This document shows positions 5,655 through 10,665 of a stretch of DNA of 10,665 nt, piece by piece. Numbering within the stretch: the first letter of the stretch is position 1; every line of letters begins with the position of its first letter. A program made the translations under genes and the position numbers. The notes beneath the pieces were generated by a model that was not told the DNA's origin, searched no databases, and saw only the letters and a program-made list of their open reading frames with translations. Origin of the DNA: Planctomycetota bacterium (GTDB lineage Bacteria; Planctomycetota; UBA1135; GCA-002686595); assembly GCA_021776885.1 (NCBI GenBank), contig JAJFFA010000182.1:1-10665 (forward strand). The letters are read 5' to 3'.

Positions 5655-8600
5655 TCAGTCGGCGAGCCGCAGCTCGATGCGCCGCTCGCCCGTCAGCCCG
5701 TCGAGGACGATGTCCAGCTCGGCGCTGCGCCCGTCCGCGCTGCGCGCCTGCACGCGGTAGGGCCCCGGCGGCACGGGGCCGACACGCCGCTCGCGCTGGG
5801 TCAGCCCATGGGTCGCGAAGTCCTCGAGCTCGTCCCGCGTCGTGCAGCCGGCGTGGTCGTGGCCCGCCCCGTCCTGCACGCGCACGCTGGCGCGCAGGGG
5901 CAGCCCGTCCGCGTCCGCGAGGACCACCCGCAGCAGCACTCCGGGACCCAGTTCGAGGCTCACGCGCGCCTCCCCTTCCGGCGTGACGACGGCCAGGGCG
6001 GAGGGGGACACGCCCTGGCTCGTGCGTGCACTGACCAGGACCTCGCCGATGGGCACGCCCTCGATCTCGAAGGCACCCCTGTGATCCGATTGCCCGCTGA
6101 GGCGGTAGAGGGGCCGGCCGTCCCCGTCGCGCAGGTGGACCACCGCGTCCTCCACCCCCGCCCCCTGGGCATCGACGAGCGTGCCCACCAGGCGCCCCGT
6201 GGGGACCAGGGACAGGCCGATGCCTTCGGTCGCTCGGTCCTGGGCGACGAGCACTCCGTGGCGCGTGGCCCAGGCCCCGCTGCCTGCGCTGGCCGAGAGG
6301 GTGTAGTGCCCGGGGTGCAGGCCCTCGATCGCGAAGCGACCGTCGGCCTCCAGGGAGACCCCGATCGGGGCCATCAAGGCCGAGAGTTCGCTCGTCCCGT
6401 CCTCGCGCCGAGCCCAGACCATGCCCTGCTCGGCGGGCCCTCCGTCCGGGGCGTTGACGCGCCCGCGGATCGAGCCGGCCGGGAGGGCGAGGTCGAGGCG
6501 CTGCCGCTCGACCGCGGGGATCGTCACCGGGAAGTCCGCCTCGCGCTCGACCTGGTCCGAGCCCAGGATCACGAAGGTGTAGTCGCCGGGCTCGTCGAGC
6601 TCGAGCTCGAAGTAGCCCAGCGCGTCGGCACTGTCCGCGCGCAGGGTCTCGAGCATGCGGCCGCCCTCGGCCAGGGCGAAGAGTCCGGCGCCGGACACCG
6701 GGTCGCCGCCGCGGGTGATGCGCCCGTGCACCACGACCGGGGCGCGGGGCGGGGCGCCGAGGACGACCTGCGCCGTCTCCCCGTCGACGACCGTCGCCAT
6801 GGCCATGCGCAGCTCGTTCCACATGGCGCCCAGGTCCTGGCTCTCCGGATCGGCGGAGGCCCAGACGGCTTCGTCCGGCATCGCGATCACCTGGTAGACG
6901 CCGGGGGCGAGGTGCTCGACGAGGAAGCTGCCGCTGTCGTCGCTGAACGCCTCGCGCACGTCGCCGAACTGCGACTGCACGCCGATGCTGCGCCCGACAT
7001 CAGGCACGCCAGCGGAGTCGAAGACGACTCCACCCACGGCCCCGCCGCGGGTCAGGTGCAGGGTCCAGTCGCGGTGTTCGCTCCCGGGCTCGCTGTCGAG
7101 ATGCCCGCTCCGGCTCGGGGCCCAGTCGTCCGAGCTGGCCTCGAGGCTCAGGGCTCCGGGCCCCACGGAGTCGAGCTCGAAGCGCCCCTGCGCGTCGGTC
7201 TCGGTCACAGCGCTTCGCCCGCCCTGGGAGTCGAGGGAGGCGCGCACCTCGGCGCCGACCACGGGTTCACCGTTCGGGTCGAGCACCGTACCGCTGAGGC
7301 GCGCCGTGCGCGTCAGGACGAAGGGCTCGCCATCGACGGCGGGAACGACGACCTCGCGCTGGCCGCTCCACAGGTGTCCGGCGGCCTCGATCGAGACCTC
7401 CCAGGTGCCGGCGTCGAGCGTGGAGAGGTCGAAGCGCCCGGCCGCGCCGTCGAAGCGCGCGCTGACCTCGGCCGAGGGCCCCTCCATCCAGCGCGGCCAG
7501 TCCGCGCGACGGGCCTCGACCTCGAAGGCATCGACGGGGGCACCGGCGTCATCGACCACGCGCCCGGCGTACGTCACGCAGGGGGAGAGGCTGAGGTCGA
7601 GGTCCGGGTCGCCGGCCGCGAGGCCCGTGGCCCGCGCGCTCAACGCGACCCCCTCCGGCCCTTCGCGGGACGCGTAGAGCGAGTACTCCCCCGGGTGCAG
7701 GCTCTCGATGCGGAAGGTCCCGTCCGGGGCGCTGCGCGCCGCGCCCGCGCTGGAGCGCGAGCGCTCGATCAGCTCCCACGCGTGACTCGGGTCGAAGGGC
7801 ACGAGGCTGATGCGCGCATCCTCGGCGGGGCTGCCGTCGGGCATGCGCAGGACACCCGCAAGGACCAGGCCCTCGTCGAGCACGATGACCAGGTCTTCCT
7901 CGGCGCCACCCTCCTGCAGGTCGAGCTCCGTGCTCCTGCCCTCGAGGTAGCCATCGAGCCGGGCAGAAAGGGTCTGGGGTCGGGCGACCAGCCCGCGCAG
8001 CTCGAAGCGTCCCTCGGCGTCGGTGTACGTCTGGCCGGCGGTCAGGGGCAAGCTGTACATCGCGCCCGCATCAGCGCGCACCTCGACGCCGGCGATGGGG
8101 GCAGCGGAGGCGTCCTGGACCACACCGCGCACGCGGGCGCCGCGGGTCAGGGTCAGGTTGGCCTCGGCGGACTCGCCCGCCTGGACGCGGACCTCGCGGC
8201 TGGCCCGGGCACCGGGGTGCCGGTCGGACATGGCCCAGAGGGTGTAGCGCAGGTCGGGCTGGAGGGCGCGCAGCTCGAAGTCGAGGCCGCCCTCGAGGGT
8301 GACGGCGCGCGACTGGCTCGAGCCCTGGTAGTCCATGCCGTAGGTACCGACGTGCACGAGCGCGGGGCGCTGGTCCGCGCCAGGGGGCAGGAGCAGCTTG
8401 CCGCGCAGGGCGCCCCCGAGCTGCGGCTCGAGGACGACGTGGTTCCCGCCCTCCGCGACGGGCAGCGGGGCCTGGAGGAACAGGAAGCGCCCGTCCAGGT
8501 CGAGCTGCACCTGCGCGAAGTCGGTGCTCGGCAGGGCCAGGCGGAAGGAGCCATCCGGGGCGACGCCCGTGCGGGCCAGGAGCGCGTGGCGCTCCCAGCT

Positions 8601-8936
8601 GCGCGCGAGCTCGGCCTCGGTCCCCGCGGCGTCGGGCAGCGCTGCGCCCAGGGCGACGACGCACAGGGACGCATCGGGCAGGCTACCCGGGGGGAGGGCG
8701 ACGCGACCCTCGATCCAGCGCGTGGCGTCTGCCCGCGGCTCGACGCTGGCGCGCGCCTTGTCCGGGCGGGTCGAGAGCCGCGCCGGTGCTGCGGGCTCGA
8801 TGCCGGCCTGGTCCACGACCGTGAAGAGGGGGGCACGGGAGCCGGCTTCGCGGTCGCGCCGGCAGGCGAGGATCACACCGAGGCCGAGGACGAGGAGCAG
8901 GGTGACGAGGAGCGGGAGGTGGTTGGAGTGTCGCAC
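5655..8936 (-). CDS. Large exported protein with eleven carboxypeptidase-regulatory-like repeats
   Basis: This 1093-residue protein begins with a short basic stretch, a hydrophobic segment (7-24) and Cys25 in VILAC, so it is exported as a lipoprotein (imperfect lipobox, Leu at -2) or held by one N-terminal helix. A flexible linker follows to ~74. The rest is eleven consecutive beta-sandwich-like units of ~86-103 residues starting near 75, 176, 268, 358, 455, 546, 633, 736, 823, 915 and 1001. Typical signatures are GxVxDxxGxPVxGAxV at the start of a unit and DxxGRFEL or PDGTFRIESLHPGEYSL in its middle, as in CarboxypepD_reg or Cna-B type domains. No peptidase or other catalytic domain is present. 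The start is GTG at 8936; the only in-frame extension upstream meets a stop (TGA at 8964-8966) without another start, and no clear Shine-Dalgarno is seen. It lies 119 bp after the kinase gene on the same strand. Adhesion, scaffold or ligand-binding roles are inference. Confidence 0.88.
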   Translation of the reverse strand: MRHSNHLPLLVTLLLVLGLGVILACRRDREAGSRAPLFTVVDQAGIEPAAPARLSTRPDKARASVEPRADATRWIEGRVALPPGSLPDASLCVVALGAALPDAAGTEAELARSWERHALLARTGVAPDGSFRLALPSTDFAQVQLDLDGRFLFLQAPLPVAEGGNHVVLEPQLGGALRGKLLLPPGADQRPALVHVGTYGMDYQGSSQSRAVTLEGGLDFELRALQPDLRYTLWAMSDRHPGARASREVRVQAGESAEANLTLTRGARVRGVVQDASAAPIAGVEVRADAGAMYSLPLTAGQTYTDAEGRFELRGLVARPQTLSARLDGYLEGRSTELDLQEGGAEEDLVIVLDEGLVLAGVLRMPDGSPAEDARISLVPFDPSHAWELIERSRSSAGAARSAPDGTFRIESLHPGEYSLYASREGPEGVALSARATGLAAGDPDLDLSLSPCVTYAGRVVDDAGAPVDAFEVEARRADWPRWMEGPSAEVSARFDGAAGRFDLSTLDAGTWEVSIEAAGHLWSGQREVVVPAVDGEPFVLTRTARLSGTVLDPNGEPVVGAEVRASLDSQGGRSAVTETDAQGRFELDSVGPGALSLEASSDDWAPSRSGHLDSEPGSEHRDWTLHLTRGGAVGGVVFDSAGVPDVGRSIGVQSQFGDVREAFSDDSGSFLVEHLAPGVYQVIAMPDEAVWASADPESQDLGAMWNELRMAMATVVDGETAQVVLGAPPRAPVVVHGRITRGGDPVSGAGLFALAEGGRMLETLRADSADALGYFELELDEPGDYTFVILGSDQVEREADFPVTIPAVERQRLDLALPAGSIRGRVNAPDGGPAEQGMVWARREDGTSELSALMAPIGVSLEADGRFAIEGLHPGHYTLSASAGSGAWATRHGVLVAQDRATEGIGLSLVPTGRLVGTLVDAQGAGVEDAVVHLRDGDGRPLYRLSGQSDHRGAFEIEGVPIGEVLVSARTSQGVSPSALAVVTPEGEARVSLELGPGVLLRVVLADADGLPLRASVRVQDGAGHDHAGCTTRDELEDFATHGLTQRERRVGPVPPGPYRVQARSADGRSAELDIVLDGLTGERRIELRLAD
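5658..8714 (-). repeat. Eleven-fold tandem protein repeat (~90 aa unit)
   Basis: Residues 75-1093 of the repeat protein divide into eleven units without intervening domains. The units share spacing and pattern (G-x-V near the start, D-x-x-G-x-F-x-L/I in the middle, P-G-x-Y/L-x-L near the end) but little exact sequence. They are therefore old, diverged repeats rather than a recent DNA-level duplication. Confidence 0.75.
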
Positions 8937-9055
8937 GGCGCGTGGGTGGGCTCGGGGTTGGGCTCAATACCCCTCGGGCGGGGGCACTCTCCTCCCCGTG
9001 CCGAAGGCGCTCCGCGCCCGACACGCACTGGCGTCAATTTCTTGGCCCGGCGGTC
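8937..9055 (-). promoter_or_regulatory. Gap between kinase and repeat-protein genes
   Basis: This 119-bp stretch separates two same-strand genes. On the - strand I see a lone -35-like TTGACG (9037-9032) with no acceptable -10 at 16-18 bp, a GGCGC-TCC-GCGCC stem (9006-9018) without a T run, and a GGGGT/ACCCC pairing (8954-8973). None is strong. Co-transcription of the two genes and an independent promoter are both possible. Confidence 0.2.
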
Positions 9056-10665
9056 CTAGTCCGGCCCGAGCTCCTCCAGCTGCGCCCGCGCCTCGCTCTC
9101 CATCTCCGGCAGGAACCAACCCGGGCGCGGGTTGGAGAGGAGCGGGGTCAGGAGGGCGCGGGCCTCCTCCGCTCTCCCCTGACGTGCGAGCACGATCCCG
9201 AGCAGGCAGCGCGAGCGGTCGGTGTGCATGCCCATGTCGTTGCGCTCGCGCAGGTCGAGGGCCTCGCGCGCCGCTTCCTCGGCCGCTTCGAGGTTCCCGA
9301 GGGCGTTGTGGACGCGCCCGAGGAAGTGCTGACTCGCGCCCGTGACCAGCTCCAGCTCGAGCTCGCGGGCCACGGCCAGGGCGCGCTCGAGCTCCTCGCG
9401 CGCCTCTTCGTAGCGACCCAGGAAGATCAGGGTCGGGCCCAGGTTCAGGCGTATCCGCGGGAAGGCGATGTGCCCCTCGCCGCGGTGCCAGGCGAGGGTC
9501 TCCAGGGCCTCGCGGTAGCGCTCCAGCGCCTCCTCGTAGCGCCCGAGGCTGGCCAGCATCACGCCCTGATCGTTCAGCAGCCGGCTGATCGTCTCGGCCT
9601 TCGGGTCGCGCTCGCGGGTCTCCTGCAGGGCCTCGTCGAGGACACCGAGGGCGTCCTCGGTGCTGCCCATACGGCGCAGCTCGTCGGCCAGGCCGAGCAG
9701 GGCGTCGACACGCAGGACGTGGCCCGTGGAGAGCCGCGCGCTGGCAAACCCCACCGCCACCTGTGCCGCGTCGAGGCTGGCGTCCCCCGGGGCCGTGTTG
9801 TAGAGCGCCTGGGCGCGGATGTTGAGCACCCGGGCCCTGACCTGCGGGTCGGGGTCGCGCACTTGCTCCAGCAGGTCGTCGGCGCGACTCGCGTGCTCCA
9901 GGCTGGCGCTCCACTCGCGCAGCATGCCCGCGTAGACGGCCTGCTGGGCGCGGACCGCCGCCTCGAGGGCCGGCTCGTGCGGCAGCTCGCCCAGGGCGAG
10001 CAGGGCGGCCTCGAGCTCGGCCTGCGCCTGGTCGCGCTCTCCTTCTGCCCAGAAGGAGCGCGAGTTCACGATCCGGTCGGCGACCGCGGTCGAGAGCTCC
10101 GCGCGCCGACCCTCCGCGCGCCGCGTGGAGCTCCAGGCGACGCCCCCGGCGATCAGGGCTGCGACGAGCAGGGTGATCCCGATCGGGTAGGCCGGGTTGC
10201 GCCGCGCGAGGCGCAGCACGCGCCCCAGGGGCCCGGTGCGTCGGGCCTGGATCGGTCGTCCCGCGAGGTACCGCTCGAGGTCGGCGCACAGCTCCGTGAC
10301 GGAGGCGTAGCGCCGCTCTGGCCGCTTGGCCAGGCACTGCAGCACCACGGCATCGAGGTCACCGGCGATACGGCTGCGGGTCGTTCCGGCGACGCGCCGG
10401 CTGGGGGGTGCGGGCTCTTCTTCGCAGATCGCGAGCTCCAGCTCGTGGACCCGCGCGCCGGCTGGCCAGGGGCCACGCCCGGTGAGGAAGACGTAGAGCA
10501 CGACACCCAGGGAGAAGATGTCGCTGCGCGGGGTCGCGGTCTCGCCCAGCACCTGCTCCGGGCTGGCGTACTCGGGCGTGAAGAGGCGATGCCCCGTGCG
10601 CGTCAAGGGCTCCTCCCCGGGCTGCGTGCCGCGTGTCTCTGCGTCCGGTCGGGCGATGCCGAAGT
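9056..10665 (-). CDS. Transmembrane Ser/Thr protein kinase with TPR domain, N-terminus off the window
   Basis: This is the C-terminal part (535 complete codons) of a PknB-type kinase. The frame runs to the window edge, where it reads xFGIAR; the last two bases fit the Asp of DFG, so the cut falls exactly in the magnesium-binding motif. Visible are the activation loop ending PEYASPEQ, the alpha-F segment SDIFSLGVVLYVFLTGRGPW and the conserved Arg in KRPERRYAS. A transmembrane helix follows (about 156-178, around YPIGITLLVAALIAGGVAW). The remaining ~350 residues are helical TPR-like repeats, for example NDQGVMLASLGRYEEALERYREAL and NLGPTLIFLGRYEEAREELERAL, which would lie outside the cytoplasmic membrane. 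This layout fits a receptor kinase that senses through protein-protein contacts. The N-lobe, the catalytic HRD loop and the start are not visible. TIGR02999 sigma factors are often encoded near such kinases, and one lies at 4491-5048. Confidence 0.93.
   Translation of the reverse strand, partial: FGIARPDAETRGTQPGEEPLTRTGHRLFTPEYASPEQVLGETATPRSDIFSLGVVLYVFLTGRGPWPAGARVHELELAICEEEPAPPSRRVAGTTRSRIAGDLDAVVLQCLAKRPERRYASVTELCADLERYLAGRPIQARRTGPLGRVLRLARRNPAYPIGITLLVAALIAGGVAWSSTRRAEGRRAELSTAVADRIVNSRSFWAEGERDQAQAELEAALLALGELPHEPALEAAVRAQQAVYAGMLREWSASLEHASRADDLLEQVRDPDPQVRARVLNIRAQALYNTAPGDASLDAAQVAVGFASARLSTGHVLRVDALLGLADELRRMGSTEDALGVLDEALQETRERDPKAETISRLLNDQGVMLASLGRYEEALERYREALETLAWHRGEGHIAFPRIRLNLGPTLIFLGRYEEAREELERALAVARELELELVTGASQHFLGRVHNALGNLEAAEEAAREALDLRERNDMGMHTDRSRCLLGIVLARQGRAEEARALLTPLLSNPRPGWFLPEMESEARAQLEELGPD

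Noticed and set aside
5556..9059. A 1167-codon open frame on the + strand, antisense to the repeat-protein gene
   Set aside because: It is slightly longer than the - strand gene, but its translation is low-complexity (Gly, Arg, Ala, Glu, His), with no signal peptide and no domain pattern. The - strand frame has a signal sequence and eleven regular domain units. Long antisense frames are expected in very GC-rich coding DNA.
9056..10606. Start of the kinase gene at TTG 10606
   Set aside because: The frame continues without a stop to the window edge through the kinase DFG segment and activation loop, so this TTG is internal and the gene is truncated by the window.
1..10665. tRNA, rRNA, CRISPR array, insertion sequence or attachment site
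   Set aside because: All gaps are under 250 bp and hold no cloverleaf, no regularly spaced direct repeats, no transposase or integrase motifs and no terminal inverted repeats beyond the hairpins listed.

Overview
The window is very GC-rich and densely coded, with seven protein genes, four on the + strand and three on the - strand. The best taxonomic guess is a high-GC planctomycete. The reasons are a TIGR02999-type (Sig-70_X6) ECF-like sigma factor, a membrane-anchored Ser/Thr kinase with a TPR sensor domain, and a very large exported protein built from carboxypeptidase-regulatory-like repeats. Gemmatimonadota, Acidobacteriota or Myxococcota are not excluded. No RNA genes, CRISPR arrays, insertion sequences or phage genes are visible.

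Left part, + strand (1-4441). The window opens inside a type IA DNA topoisomerase whose 5' part is missing. Its C-terminus carries short KQ-type repeats instead of cysteine zinc ribbons. A 232-bp gap with several dyads and weak promoter-like elements leads to a two-gene operon with an ATGA overlap. The first gene is a DUF1611 (DgcN-like) P-loop protein. The second is a fold-III PLP-dependent racemase of the alanine/ornithine racemase family. Together they suggest a small amino-acid stereochemistry module, with racemisation coupled to an acyltransferase or kinase-like step. This is the most interesting metabolic observation.

Middle (4442-5505). A TIGR02999-type sigma factor starts 49 bp after the racemase, possibly as a leaderless transcript. 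It converges on a small four-helix membrane protein, and a perfect 13-bp-stem hairpin lies between the two stop codons.

Right part, - strand (5506-10665). In transcription order these are the Ser/Thr kinase-TPR protein, cut by the window edge exactly at its DFG motif; the 1093-residue protein with eleven beta-sandwich-like repeats behind a signal or lipoprotein anchor; and the small membrane protein. The 149-bp gap before the small membrane gene holds three separate inverted repeats and is unusually structured. The sigma factor, the transmembrane kinase with periplasmic TPR and the giant repeat protein may form one envelope sensing or signalling module. That link rests on proximity and family knowledge only.
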